Counted from the first letter of the stretch, positions 32,004-40,995 are shown. The stretch is 64,000 nt of DNA from Palsa-870 sp035937155 (GCA_035937155.1 DASYVJ010000036.1:1-64000); one strand, 5' to 3'. Numbers and translations: made by a program. Notes: generated from the sequence alone by a model not told the origin.

Positions 32004-35000
32004 TCGGGCGGCGCGCCTCCGTAGGGGCACACCGCCGCGTGCGGGCAGCCACCGAAGCGGGTCACGCAGGTGCCCGCGAGCTCTCGCGGCGCGGGCTCGA
32101 AGTGACCTGCCTTGATGCGCTCGATCGCCTGCACGACGATCGCGCGGCTGCGGTCCAGGTCCTCTTCCGTCAACAGCTTCTCTCGATATTCCTTGAGGCC
32201 TGCTGCGCGGCCGACGCTGAAGATGTCCTGGCGCATGCCGCCCCACACCCAGTCCTTCGGGTAATAAAGAGAGAGGTACCGCGGCGTAAAGCCGAGAGGC
32301 CTGCCCTCCTCGTCGAAGCCTTCCCTGCATGCGATGTAGTAGAGGGCGAGCTGCACGTCGTACAGCTCAGGTCCGAAATAGGCCTCATAGGCGTACTTCA
32401 TCGGCTTGCCCGAGCCGGTCTTGTAGTCGACGACCTCCACCTCGCCGTCGCCGACGTCGTTGACACGGTCGATCTTGCCGACGATCTCCGAGCCGTCGAG
32501 CTGCAGGCTGAACCTGCGCTCGATCGCGACCGTGCGCAGCCTGCGGATGAGCTGCATGCCGGTCACGAAGTTGATGTAGTTGGTCAGCACGGACCGCACC
32601 TGGCGCTCTTCGCGTTTGCGATCGAGCACGCCCTCCATGTGCGCGAGATAGCTCTCGAGGTGACTCTGCAGCGCGGTCTCCAGCCACTCCTTCTGATGGT
32701 CGCCGTCGAGCGGCCGCCACTCGCCCTCGTGGGCGTGGAAGTCCTCGAGAACCTTGTGCAGGAATCCACCACGTTCCATCGCAACCGAGCGCGGCTCGTC
32801 GATGAGTCCGGGATGGTGGTTGTACCAGTAGAGGCGCGGGCACTTCAGGTAGTCGTTGAGCGTCGTTGGGCTGAAGTGATCGATTTGCACCGACGAAGGA
32901 TTGCGGCCGGGGCCAAAGGACTCGAATGGCTCGCCGGCGTCGGGATCGGCGAGGAACGCGACATCGAGACCGAGCGCGGCGGCGCGTGACGGGACGCCAT
33001 TTATGAGCGCCGGACGGTGGGAGGCGAGCAAGACCTCCGCCTCGCGCGCCAGGAGTACGTCGCCAGGTTCGAGGCGCGACGAGCCGCGCGTGTGAACGCG
33101 GTCGTCCGCCTCGGGGGCGGCCATGTCGAGAAACGCCGACGGGCCGGCCTGGCGCAGGTAGGAATCGGCGTACGTGATGTAGAGGCGCCGCCGGGCGCGG
33201 GTCATCGCCACGTAGGCGAGGCGCGCCTCCTCGGCGAGGTGGCCGTCAGGGTCCGAAGGCCACGACGGCATGAAGTCGACCTTGAAGCCCTCGAGCCATT
33301 TGCGGTCGTCGGGGTCGAGAAGAGGGTGCGGGCGCACTGGCAGCGGAAACAGGCCGTGGGCGAAGCCCGAGCAGAAGACGACCTCGAACTCAAGGCCCTT
33401 TGCCTGATGCACCGTCATCACCTGGACGGCGTCGCGCGCGCCGGGCGCCGCCTCGCTGTCGTCCGCCGCGGCGGCCAGCAGGGTCTCGAGCGAACCGGAG
33501 ATGTCGGCGAGCTTAGGCCGCGCGCCGTGCAGTCGTTCATGAACCGCTTCGATCGCCTCCAGGCCGTCGATCGCGGCGCGGAGGTCGGCGATCGCCTCGA
33601 CGCGCTGCTCTTCGGGGAGCTCGAGGTCGAGCAGCCTTCGGATGCCGCCGTCCTCGATGAGGACGGAATAGGCAAGGCTCGCCAGCGAGAGCTTTGATGC
33701 GCGGCCGAGCAAGTTATGACGCGTGACCATAGCGTCGTAAAGGTCGGCCAGTTCCTGTTCAGACAGGAACGGCATGTAATCCGGTTCCGCCCTGTCCTCG
33801 TTCGGAGGTTCGCCGCCCCACGGGAGCGGGTAGCGCTGGGGATCCCGCGTGGCCAGCGCGTACATGAGGCGGTCCATGACCTTCTTCAGCGGCCGGCTCC
33901 GTTCGCGAGCGTGCGCGCGAAGGCGTCCCAGCGTGCGCGCTCCGACACCGCCGAGGCTTGTCGCGAGCGCGCCTTCGAACGCATCCTGGTCGTCGGGGCG
34001 GCGCAGCGATTCGAGGTATCCGACCAGGAAGCGGACCACCTCGTTGCGCGAAGTGGCGCCAGATCCGCGCACCTCGTAGGGAAGGCCCAGCGCGCGCAGC
34101 GCCTCTTCGAAAGGAGCGCCGAACGAGGTGGTGCTGCGCAGCAGGATCGCAAAGTCGCGGTGACGGAGCTCCGGAGATTCGGCGTGCATGCGTTTGATCT
34201 CACGCGCGACGAAGAACGCCTCGTCGACGGGATCGCGCTCGCGCGCGACGACGATGGCGGGCGAGGCGGGCGTGACCGTTGTCCGCAGCCGACGCCCGTC
34301 ACGTCCGAGATGGGTCGCAGCCAGCAGCCGCTCGCCGGCGTCTAGGGCCTGGCGCGAAGAGCGACGGCATTGGTCAAGCTGCAGCGTGGCGCTGCCGTAA
34401 ACGGCGGCGAAGTCTCGGCTGAGCAAGCGCGGGACGGTGCCGCGGAATCCGTAGATCGACTGGTCCGGATCGCCGACGACGACTAGGCGCGGATGTGTCG
34501 CCGGCGGCGCGACCAGCTGCAGCAGCTCGAATTGTGCGGGGTCGACGTCCTGGAACTCGTCCACGAGGATGAGACGGAAACGCTGTCTCAGGTTCTCGCG
34601 GAGCGCTGCGTTCGACTGCAGGAGCTCGATCGCTCCAGAGATCAGGTCGCGAAAGTCGAACATGTGCGCGCCCTGGAGGCGGAGTTGGTAGGCCTGGTAG
34701 ACCGAGGCCAAGACGCGCAGGCGCTCGCCCGCACTCGCCTCGGCCGCCAGCATGAGCGCGGATGGGTGGACGAGGTTCTGCTTCATCAACTGGACAAAGG
34801 CCAGCAGGTCGCTCGCGAAGGCATCCGACTTCCGGACTCCTTCCAGAGGGCCGAGCAGCGCAATGTCGAGCTCGCCGAGCACCTGACGCATGACCAACCC
34901 TTCCTGGAATTTGTTGATCTGAAGACGGTCGCGACTGGGCACGTGGTCGCGCAGGAGCCGCTCGCAGAAGCTGTGGAAGGTGGAGATCCAGGCCTCGCCG

Positions 35001-35206
35001 TACTCGTCTTGCAGGCGCTGATCGATTCGCCGCGAGATCTCGCCAGCGGCGCTTTTCGAGAAGGTGAGGACGAGGATCTCGCCGCGGCCGGCCAGGCGCT
35101 CACGCACGGCCTGCTCGTACAGGTCGACCAAGGCATGCGTCTTGCCAGTGCCCGGTCCGGCGAGCACCCGCAGTGGTCCGGCGATTTCGTGGATGTCGAG
35201 TGGCAA
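32000..35206 (-). CDS. UvrD-type helicase with RecB-type nuclease domain (AdnA/AdnB-like), first gene
   Basis: The 1068-residue protein has Walker A VLAGPGTGKTHALVD about 15 residues from its start, VLTFSKSAAGEI (Ia), VDEFQDVDPAQ (II), GDPDQSIYGFRG (III), VMTVHQAKGLEFEVVF (V) and AYVAMTRARRRLY (VI). The C-terminal nuclease shows KCPRLYWY, GKIDRVNDV, VEVVDYKTG and CVTRFGGCPHAAVC, a complete iron-sulfur nuclease pattern. The start is TTG 35206 with AGGGGA 4 nt upstream; an in-frame stop just upstream means there is no room for a normal Q-motif. With the overlapping second gene it matches mycobacterial AdnAB, in which both subunits have motor and nuclease domains. Confidence 0.9.
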   Translation of the reverse strand: MPLDIHEIAGPLRVLAGPGTGKTHALVDLYEQAVRERLAGRGEILVLTFSKSAAGEISRRIDQRLQDEYGEAWISTFHSFCERLLRDHVPSRDRLQINKFQEGLVMRQVLGELDIALLGPLEGVRKSDAFASDLLAFVQLMKQNLVHPSALMLAAEASAGERLRVLASVYQAYQLRLQGAHMFDFRDLISGAIELLQSNAALRENLRQRFRLILVDEFQDVDPAQFELLQLVAPPATHPRLVVVGDPDQSIYGFRGTVPRLLSRDFAAVYGSATLQLDQCRRSSRQALDAGERLLAATHLGRDGRRLRTTVTPASPAIVVARERDPVDEAFFVAREIKRMHAESPELRHRDFAILLRSTTSFGAPFEEALRALGLPYEVRGSGATSRNEVVRFLVGYLESLRRPDDQDAFEGALATSLGGVGARTLGRLRAHARERSRPLKKVMDRLMYALATRDPQRYPLPWGGEPPNEDRAEPDYMPFLSEQELADLYDAMVTRHNLLGRASKLSLASLAYSVLIEDGGIRRLLDLELPEEQRVEAIADLRAAIDGLEAIEAVHERLHGARPKLADISGSLETLLAAAADDSEAAPGARDAVQVMTVHQAKGLEFEVVFCSGFAHGLFPLPVRPHPLLDPDDRKWLEGFKVDFMPSWPSDPDGHLAEEARLAYVAMTRARRRLYITYADSYLRQAGPSAFLDMAAPEADDRVHTRGSSRLEPGDVLLAREAEVLLASHRPALINGVPSRAAALGLDVAFLADPDAGEPFESFGPGRNPSSVQIDHFSPTTLNDYLKCPRLYWYNHHPGLIDEPRSVAMERGGFLHKVLEDFHAHEGEWRPLDGDHQKEWLETALQSHLESYLAHMEGVLDRKREERQVRSVLTNYINFVTGMQLIRRLRTVAIERRFSLQLDGSEIVGKIDRVNDVGDGEVEVVDYKTGSGKPMKYAYEAYFGPELYDVQLALYYIACREGFDEEGRPLGFTPRYLSLYYPKDWVWGGMRQDIFSVGRAAGLKEYREKLLTEEDLDRSRAIVVQAIERIKAGHFEPAPRELAGTCVTRFGGCPHAAVCPYGGAPPE

Positions 35207-35236
35207 AGGTTCCCCTGAATGGCGCGGGCGTCCTGA

Positions 35237-36259
35237 TTATGCGGGCGCCCGTGTCCTCAAGTCAGCCGCGCCTGTTAAGGACCGCCAGGTGACGACCACC
35301 AGTGGAGCGCGCCAGGCAGGCACGGGGCGGTCTTTCCAGATCATCCATGCCGCCGCAGCCAGGAGACACAGGTCCGAGGCGTGTAGGTACGGAGACGCGA
35401 TGAGGGAACCGATGATTCCGACGGGCACGATCAGGCCGGGCGTACCCCGAAGCCTGAAGGCCGTGGCCAGCACCATGCCCACGATGAGTACGCGCAACGC
35501 AGCAGCAACGACTCCGGTCGCGCCGAGTGCGCCCTTCAGCGTGAGGGCATCCGCTCCGCCTGGAAGCGGAGCTCGCAGCTGAGTGACATAAACGGAGAGG
35601 CCGTGCGCGCCGAGCAACAGGAATGCGATGAGGAAGAGAACCGCGCCGGCTGCGAGCCACGCGGCGAAGGCCCGATAACGACCCGCAATAAGCAGCACGA
35701 ACGGCACTAGCATCGCCGTGTTTGGTTTGAGGAAGATGAGCGACAGGGCGACGCCTGCCGCGATGTCGCGGTCTCTGCGGAGGAGGCCCCACGCGACCAC
35801 CACGCCAGCCGCGACCAGCGGAACCACCTGCCCAACGTTCACCGAGTGCATCACCCACCACGGAGTGAGAGCCGCGACCACCGCGACCCACCTGCTGATT
35901 CCCGCGCTAGCACTAGACCAGGTCAGCGCAAGGGCAAAAGCCACAAATGTGAAAGCGGCCCAGATGCCGTAGGCGACGGAGTACGGAAGCGCCGTCAGCG
36001 GCGCGACCAGCCACGCGACGCTCGGCGGGCTCAAGAACGGCTGCGACCACTGGCTGGGTACGAGCTGCTTCTGCGCGAGGGCGACCAGTGGCTGGTCGTA
36101 GAGGTGCTGCCACCCGTCGTGCAGGCCCACGATCGCGGCGGCCACATAGGTGTGGAAATCGATGCCGATGCGCTCGGCCCGGTGCACGATATCGAGCACA
36201 AGAGCAACCAGCACGACCGCCAGGCCAAGCCACCACCACACTCGGCGAGACTTGATCAC
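35237..36259 (-). CDS. GT87-type membrane glycosyltransferase
   Basis: The 340-residue integral membrane protein has about 9-10 helices and the DUF2029/GT87 pattern: an early extracytoplasmic acidic motif (IGIDFHTYVAAA), FLSPPSVAWLVAPLTALP, HSVNVGQVVPLVAAGVVVAWGLL and LIFLKPN. The family transfers mannose or other sugars from polyprenyl phosphate donors outside the membrane. It starts at GTG 36259, divergent from a GT39-type gene 50 bp away; together they suggest a cell-envelope glycan step. Acceptor unknown. Confidence 0.82.
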   Translation of the reverse strand: MIKSRRVWWWLGLAVVLVALVLDIVHRAERIGIDFHTYVAAAIVGLHDGWQHLYDQPLVALAQKQLVPSQWSQPFLSPPSVAWLVAPLTALPYSVAYGIWAAFTFVAFALALTWSSASAGISRWVAVVAALTPWWVMHSVNVGQVVPLVAAGVVVAWGLLRRDRDIAAGVALSLIFLKPNTAMLVPFVLLIAGRYRAFAAWLAAGAVLFLIAFLLLGAHGLSVYVTQLRAPLPGGADALTLKGALGATGVVAAALRVLIVGMVLATAFRLRGTPGLIVPVGIIGSLIASPYLHASDLCLLAAAAWMIWKDRPVPAWRAPLVVVTWRSLTGAADLRTRAPA

Positions 36260-36309
36260 CGCCTGACGTTACCGCACGAAAATAAATGCCCGGTTAGAGT
36301 CAGAGCCCG

Positions 36310-37779
36310 ATGATCCGCCCGAGGCAAGTCGCACTTTGGGCGGGGCTCATCGCCGCCACCGTTGTCGCCGTCCACCTGCCTTCCTTCTTCCACCGCCTGC
36401 TCGACGGCGACGAAGCCATCTACGGTTCGATCGCGGCGCTCCTGAACAGTGGGGGACAGCTCTACGGGACGGGCGGCGTGGACAACAAGCCGCCTGGGGT
36501 CTACTGGATGTACGCGGCGACCTTCCAGGCAGCCGGCACCTACCAGATGACCGCCATCCATGCCGTCGGGCTGGGGGTGATCCTGGCGACGTGCGCGCTG
36601 TTGTTCATCATCGGCCGCGATCTCGGCCGAACCAGGGCAGGCCTGCTGGCGGGTCTCTTCTACGGCGTCTTGACGGCGGCCGGCAATCCGCGCCTGCTGG
36701 CCACCAACACAGAGCTCCTGATGATGCTGCCACTGACGGCCTCCGTCTTTCTAATGCTGCGGCGCAGGTGGTTCTGGTCGGGCCTACTGCTCGTCGCGGC
36801 AGGAGCCTTCCGCCAGGTGGCCGCGGTCAACGTGTTGCTGGCCGTAGCGGGCATCCTCTGGCTAGAGCCCGCCCAGAGTCGCTGGCGCGCGGCGGCACGA
36901 TTCTCAGGAGGCATCGCCGCCGCCCTTCTTGCCGGCGCGTCGGTGCTGCTTTTGACGGGCTCGCTGTCTGGTTTCTGGCACTGGACTGTGAGCAGCCTGT
37001 ACGGGTACGCGTCGACGAACTGGATACCGAGCTTTGTGTGGATGCGCGCCACAGACAGCCTGGTCCCCTTCGTAGTCGACATGTCCATCCTATGGATTGC
37101 CGCGATCGCGTTCGCGACGCGATGGCGCCACCTCGAGCCTAAGGAACGGCTGGTCCCGGTGTGGTTGGCGGTTGCCATGGTCGGATCGGTCGCGGCCGGC
37201 CATCTGTCGTGGCATTACTTCATCCAGGCCATGGGACCGCTTGCGCTCGCAGCGGCGCTCTGCTTCGAGCACTTCACTGTGCGGAGATGGGTCGCGGCCG
37301 CTGCGGCGTTAGGGATCGCTTTGCCGGCCATCGGCTGGTGGGCCTTTGACCTCGGCGCCGATCCACTCACGTATGACTTCAGCCCGCCAGTGCCTCAGCA
37401 CCAAGCTGTGGCGGGATACATCCACGACCACACGACGCCCGATCAGCGCGTTTTTGTGTGGGGCGACTGGCCGGCCCTCTACGTCGAGTCCGACCGGCTG
37501 ATGGCCAGCCGCTTTCCCGGTTTTCTTCGAGGGTTCGCTCGCGGCTCAGGGCTCCAGCCCGACAACTGGGATACGAAACCCGACGTATGGCCCCTGCTTC
37601 AATCGGACCTGGAGGCAGACCCGCCCGCGCTCATCGTCGACACGGCGGCCGCGGGCTGGAGCGACTTCTCGATGTATCCGATGAGCAACTATCCGGTCCT
37701 CGCCGACCTGGTGGCCAGCCGCTACCACGTGGTGGCGGCGGTCGACCGCGTCGTGATCTACGCGCGCAATAGCTCTTGA
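36310..37779 (+). CDS. GT39/ArnT-type membrane glycosyltransferase
   Basis: The 489-residue protein has about 10-11 membrane helices and the GT39/PMT family hallmark: the acidic motif LLDGDEAIYGSIA in the first periplasmic loop, and GVDNKPPGVYW further on. Family members move sugars from polyprenyl phosphate to protein or lipid. The last about 110 residues form a soluble domain (FVWGDWPALYVESDRLMASRFPG). Its last 22 bp overlap the convergent sigma-region-4-like gene. A decayed copy of its 3' end lies at 38705-38830. Confidence 0.85.
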   Translation: MIRPRQVALWAGLIAATVVAVHLPSFFHRLLDGDEAIYGSIAALLNSGGQLYGTGGVDNKPPGVYWMYAATFQAAGTYQMTAIHAVGLGVILATCALLFIIGRDLGRTRAGLLAGLFYGVLTAAGNPRLLATNTELLMMLPLTASVFLMLRRRWFWSGLLLVAAGAFRQVAAVNVLLAVAGILWLEPAQSRWRAAARFSGGIAAALLAGASVLLLTGSLSGFWHWTVSSLYGYASTNWIPSFVWMRATDSLVPFVVDMSILWIAAIAFATRWRHLEPKERLVPVWLAVAMVGSVAAGHLSWHYFIQAMGPLALAAALCFEHFTVRRWVAAAAALGIALPAIGWWAFDLGADPLTYDFSPPVPQHQAVAGYIHDHTTPDQRVFVWGDWPALYVESDRLMASRFPGFLRGFARGSGLQPDNWDTKPDVWPLLQSDLEADPPALIVDTAAAGWSDFSMYPMSNYPVLADLVASRYHVVAAVDRVVIYARNSS

Positions 37780-38603
37780 ACGATCGGCACCTCAGGCAGC
37801 TTGATGTGCTCATGGTGCTCCTCGACATGGACCGGGGGAATCTCCACGGGTACGGGAAGCGTCACCGCCGCCGGCACGACCTTCACAGCCTTCCCGGCCC
37901 GAGACTTGGTGGCTTCGACCGCCGCGGCGGTCACGTGAGGTATCTTCACTGCCTTGCCCTGCAGGACCGCCAGCGGCATGGCGGAGCTGATTGCGGGAGT
38001 GCCACCCTTGTCGATTGTGCTCAGCTGCCCCGGTGGCACGGGCTGCGAGATCAGGATCGCTCCTGCGGTCGCGACGGCGACTGTGAGGGCACCCACCCTG
38101 ACCAGCTCGCCGGTGCTGGGACCGGCCGCCTGGTGGGCGGTATCGGTCAGCCAACGCCCGCTCAGGAATAGAGCCAGCCCGTACAAGATCCTGCGGCCGA
38201 CCACCCGGCCGTGCTCCACGTACACGCTGACCCGGGCGATCGCCTGGCGGAGGCCTCTTTCGACGCTGCTGACGGTGATGCCCAGGCCCTGGGCGATTTC
38301 CCGGTTGGAAAGGTCGCTGAAATAAGCGAGCTTGATCAGCTGCTTCTGTCGCGGCGGGAGCGTGGCCATGGCCTCTTCGACCGAGTGGCGCTTCATGGCG
38401 CCTGAAAAGCCGATCCAACGGCGGGTTCCGTCGCCACCTTCGTTCCTGCCCTCGACGAGCAACCGCTTGAGCTCTTTGTGCGCGCCCTGAACGCGGCGCC
38501 TGGTAATTGGGTCGCGCCGAAGGCCGGTCATCAGCCACTGCCGCCAGGAGCCACTCGAGGCGGCGGGGACTACTTCATCAGCTTCGCGGGGCACAACTCG
38601 CAT
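37758..38603 (-). CDS. Membrane-anchored sigma-region-4-like protein, intact copy
   Basis: The 281-residue protein has, at about residues 75-130, a sigma-70 region 4 helix-turn-helix (LPPRQKQLIKLAYFSDLSNREIAQGLGIT, then VSSVERGL). No region 2 is visible. A hydrophobic helix (VGALTVAVATAGAILIS) follows near residue 190, and the rest is a Pro/Val-rich tail (VTLPVPVEIPPVHVEEHHEHIKLPEVPIVQELL) that would lie outside the membrane. This suggests a membrane-tethered DNA-binding regulator rather than an ordinary sigma factor. ATG 38603 is chosen because it aligns with the ATG of the duplicate at 39709; a TTG seven codons upstream is also open. Confidence 0.7.
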   Translation of the reverse strand: MRVVPREADEVVPAASSGSWRQWLMTGLRRDPITRRRVQGAHKELKRLLVEGRNEGGDGTRRWIGFSGAMKRHSVEEAMATLPPRQKQLIKLAYFSDLSNREIAQGLGITVSSVERGLRQAIARVSVYVEHGRVVGRRILYGLALFLSGRWLTDTAHQAAGPSTGELVRVGALTVAVATAGAILISQPVPPGQLSTIDKGGTPAISSAMPLAVLQGKAVKIPHVTAAAVEATKSRAGKAVKVVPAAVTLPVPVEIPPVHVEEHHEHIKLPEVPIVQELLRA

Positions 38604-38658
38604 AACTCGTCTTACCCGACCCAAGGGATACTCCCGGTGGCCGGAACTCAGGATCCTA

Positions 38659-38707
38659 TCAGTCCGGCGCGGGTTTTGGTGGTCGTTTGATCTCGATGAT
38701 CGTAGGC
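38659..38707 (-). pseudogene. 3' fragment of the DsbA-like gene
   Basis: Read on the minus strand, this encodes RPTIIEIKRPPKPAPD and a stop, matching the end of the DsbA-like protein (EPTILEIKRPLKPTLD, stop at 39768). It marks the right end of the first unit of a tandem duplication. Confidence 0.85.
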
Positions 38708-38830
38708 CGGAGTGGTTTCTCGATGGGCCCGCTGAGCGACTATCCGGTCCTAGCCGACCTGGTCGCCAGCCGCTAACACTTGGTGGCGACCGTCGACCGC
38801 GTGGTGACTTACGCGCCCAACACCCGCTGA
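38705..38830 (+). pseudogene. 3' fragment of the GT39-type gene
   Basis: In one frame this reads SGFSMGPLSDYPVLADLVASR, a stop (TAA 38774-38776 in place of a Tyr codon), then HLVATVDRVVTYAPNTR and a stop. It matches the last about 40 residues of the GT39-type protein that ends at 37779. It is the left end of the second duplication unit and has decayed. Confidence 0.88.
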
Positions 38831-39709
38831 ATGATTGGTAGGTCCGGAAGCAGGGGAAGCTCCACCGGTGCCGGTGGCACCTCGACCGGGATTGGAACCG
38901 TCACCGCCGGTAGCGTTATGACCGGAAGCGTCAACTCCGGCAACGCAATCTTGGGCGCCACAACCCTGAGTCCCCCCGGCGTTCGCTCCCTGCGATGTCA
39001 CCTGAGATATCGCGCCTTCCACAATCGCAGCGGTCACTTTTGGCATGTCGATGGCCTGGCGCTGCAGGACTGCGAAGGGCTGCGACGCGCTGATCGCGGG
39101 CGTGCCCCCGTTGTCGATTGTGCTCAGCTGCCCCGGCGACGCGGGCTGCGAGATCAGCACCGCTCCCGCGGCCGCGGCCGCGACTGCGAACGCACCCACC
39201 CTGACCAGCTGGTCGGTGCTTGGACCGGCGGCGTGATGGGCGGTATCGGTCAGCCACCGCCCGCCCAGGAAGAGCGCAAGCCCGTAGATGACCTTGCGGC
39301 CGGCCGCCCGCCCGTGCTCGACGTACGCACTTACCCGCGCGATCGCCTCGCGGAGGCCTCTCTCGACGCTGCTGGGTGTGATGCCCAGCCCCTGGGCTAT
39401 CTCCCGGTTTGACAGATCACTGAAATAGGCGAGCTTGATCAGCTGCTTTTGCCGCGGCGGGAGCGAGGTCGCAGCCTCCTCGACCGCCTGGCGCGCCATG
39501 GCCCCTGAAAAGCTCTTCCAGCTGTGAGTTCGGTCGCCGCCCTCGCTCATCCCCTCGACAAGCAACCGCTTGAGCTCTTTGTGCGCGCCCTGAACGCGGC
39601 GCCGGGCGATCGGTTCCCGCCGAGCTCCGGTCACGAGCCAGTTCCGCCACGAGCCGTTGGCGTCTGTCGGGACCAGGTCGTTTTCAGCTTCGCGCGAGGC
39701 AACGCGCAT
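38809..39709 (-). pseudogene. Second sigma-region-4-like membrane protein, frameshifted in tail
   Basis: The protein copies the neighbour at 37758-38603: the same helix-turn-helix (LPPRQKQLIKLAYFSDLSNREIAQGLGIT), the same LFLGGRWLTDTAHHAAGPST stretch and a membrane helix (AVAAAAAGAVLIS). As read, the frame runs to 38750 with a Gly/Ala/Ser tail. Removing one G from the six-G run (C6 at 38972-38977 on the plus strand) instead gives VVAPKIALPELTLPVITLPA and on to LPIIQRVLGA with a stop at 38809, like the tail of the first copy. So the gene is frameshifted, phase-variable or has a sequence error. Confidence 0.75.
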
Positions 39710-39767
39710 GAATTTACTTATACCGCCAAAACGAGAACTTCCGATGGCCGGGATGCACCCGATGCTA

Positions 39768-40364
39768 TCAGTCCAGGGTGGGTTTTAGCGGTCGTTTGAT
39801 CTCGAGAATCGTAGGCTCGCCGGCTGCAACTGCGAGCAGCCGGTCGAACACCCGGATCGCGCCGGCACCCTCTGGGATCTCCGCCAGCCGGACATAAGCA
39901 GAAGCGCCATCAGGAAACACGATCGTCGGCGTGCCGAAGACTCCGAGCCTGCTCACTGCCTCCCGGTGGTCGCGGGCGAGGGAGCTCAGGATGCCTGGGT
40001 CGGCGACGTCCTTGCGAAAGCGCTCGAGATCCAGCCCCGAATCGACCGCAACGCGCTCCACCACCTCGAGCTGGTCGATGTCGAGCCGGTCGCGATGCCG
40101 CGCTATCAGAAGCGGCATGTGGAGCGCGTGGAACTGGTCCTGGCGGCGGGCAGCCTCGGCCGCCCGGAACGCAAGCCGGCCCTTCACCCGTTCAGAGGAC
40201 GGCGCGTCCCATACGGTCCACCCCTCATCCTTGGAGTTCACTTGCGCCAACGAGAAGTAACGCCAGGTGACTTTGAGGTTGCGAGTGGGGGCGACATTCT
40301 GGAGCATCACCGACGCGCGGTACACGAAAGGACAGAGGTAGTCGTAGAAGACTTCGAGCTCCAT
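39768..40364 (-). CDS. DsbA/FrnE-like thioredoxin-fold protein
   Basis: The 198-residue protein begins MELEVFYDYLCPFVYRA, the start of the DsbA family subgroup containing FrnE and 2-hydroxychromene-2-carboxylate isomerase, and ends its fold with GVFGTPTIVFPDG (cis-Pro loop). The CxxC motif is C-P-F-V, so only one active-site Cys remains and disulfide exchange of the normal type is unlikely; a glutathione- or thiol-binding isomerase role is possible. There is no signal peptide with the ATG at 40364, so it is probably cytoplasmic. The start codon overlaps that of the divergent protease gene in the sequence CATG. Confidence 0.8.
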   Translation of the reverse strand: MELEVFYDYLCPFVYRASVMLQNVAPTRNLKVTWRYFSLAQVNSKDEGWTVWDAPSSERVKGRLAFRAAEAARRQDQFHALHMPLLIARHRDRLDIDQLEVVERVAVDSGLDLERFRKDVADPGILSSLARDHREAVSRLGVFGTPTIVFPDGASAYVRLAEIPEGAGAIRVFDRLLAVAAGEPTILEIKRPLKPTLD

Positions 40365-40995
40365 GACTTCTGAACCGACCACCGTCACGCCTTCAACCCG
40401 TTTGGTCAGCACCGATATTCCCGAAAGCTGGGCCTGGATGCGGCCGGACCTGGTGGTGCGCATCGTGCCCTTCGTAGCGGTCTACGCGGCCGTCTATCTG
40501 CTGGAGACACGACGCGCGCCGCTGGGCTTCAGCGTCGGACGCCTGGAGGTACAGCTGGTGTTCGCCGCTGCGGCGGCGCCTCTGATGTTCATGGCGGCGG
40601 CGTGGGCTCAGCTGCGGCTGACGCGCCGGCGTGGAGTGTTGAACGTCCCTGCGAACGGGCGCGACGCGTGGTTCCAGGCGGGCTACTACGCGCTCAACGG
40701 ACCGGTCGAAGAAGCCTTCTTTCGCGGCCTGTTGCAGGGCGGGTTGGGCATGCTCTGGGGGGCGCCGATCGGTTTTGCGATCGGCACCGTGACCTACGTC
40801 CTCTATCACCGGCTGGGCCGGTGGACGTGGCCGGACACGTTAGCCACAGCGCTTGTGGGAGTGCCGCTCGGGCTTGCCTTCTGGCTCTTGCCTGGACCGG
40901 CATCTCTGCTCGGCATCTCGATCGCGCACATCGCAGCAACATGCGGGTTCCTGGGCCCTGGCCCCTTTCTGTTGAAGAAGCTGGATTTGCTCTAG
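40363..40995 (+). CDS. CPBP family intramembrane protease
   Basis: The 210-residue membrane protein has the CPBP/CAAX-protease motif EExxxR in GPVEEAFFRGLLQGGLG (residue about 117), then a second conserved His region (VLYHRLGRW) and a late SLLGISIAHIAA segment. About six membrane helices are expected. Members process prenylated or signal peptides, or protect against bacteriocins. The start could be ATG 40363 or ATG 40438; neither has a strong ribosome site. The 3' end overlaps the convergent permease by 4 bp. Confidence 0.8.
   Translation: MTSEPTTVTPSTRLVSTDIPESWAWMRPDLVVRIVPFVAVYAAVYLLETRRAPLGFSVGRLEVQLVFAAAAAPLMFMAAAWAQLRLTRRRGVLNVPANGRDAWFQAGYYALNGPVEEAFFRGLLQGGLGMLWGAPIGFAIGTVTYVLYHRLGRWTWPDTLATALVGVPLGLAFWLLPGPASLLGISIAHIAATCGFLGPGPFLLKKLDLL

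Noticed and set aside
30339..32024. 561-residue antisense open frame over the helicase gene
   Set aside because: Shadow of the helicase in GC-rich codons, with no recognisable domain.
37758..39709. Ordinary ECF sigma factors
   Set aside because: No region 2 can be seen and both proteins carry a membrane helix and long outer tail, so they are described as sigma-region-4-like.
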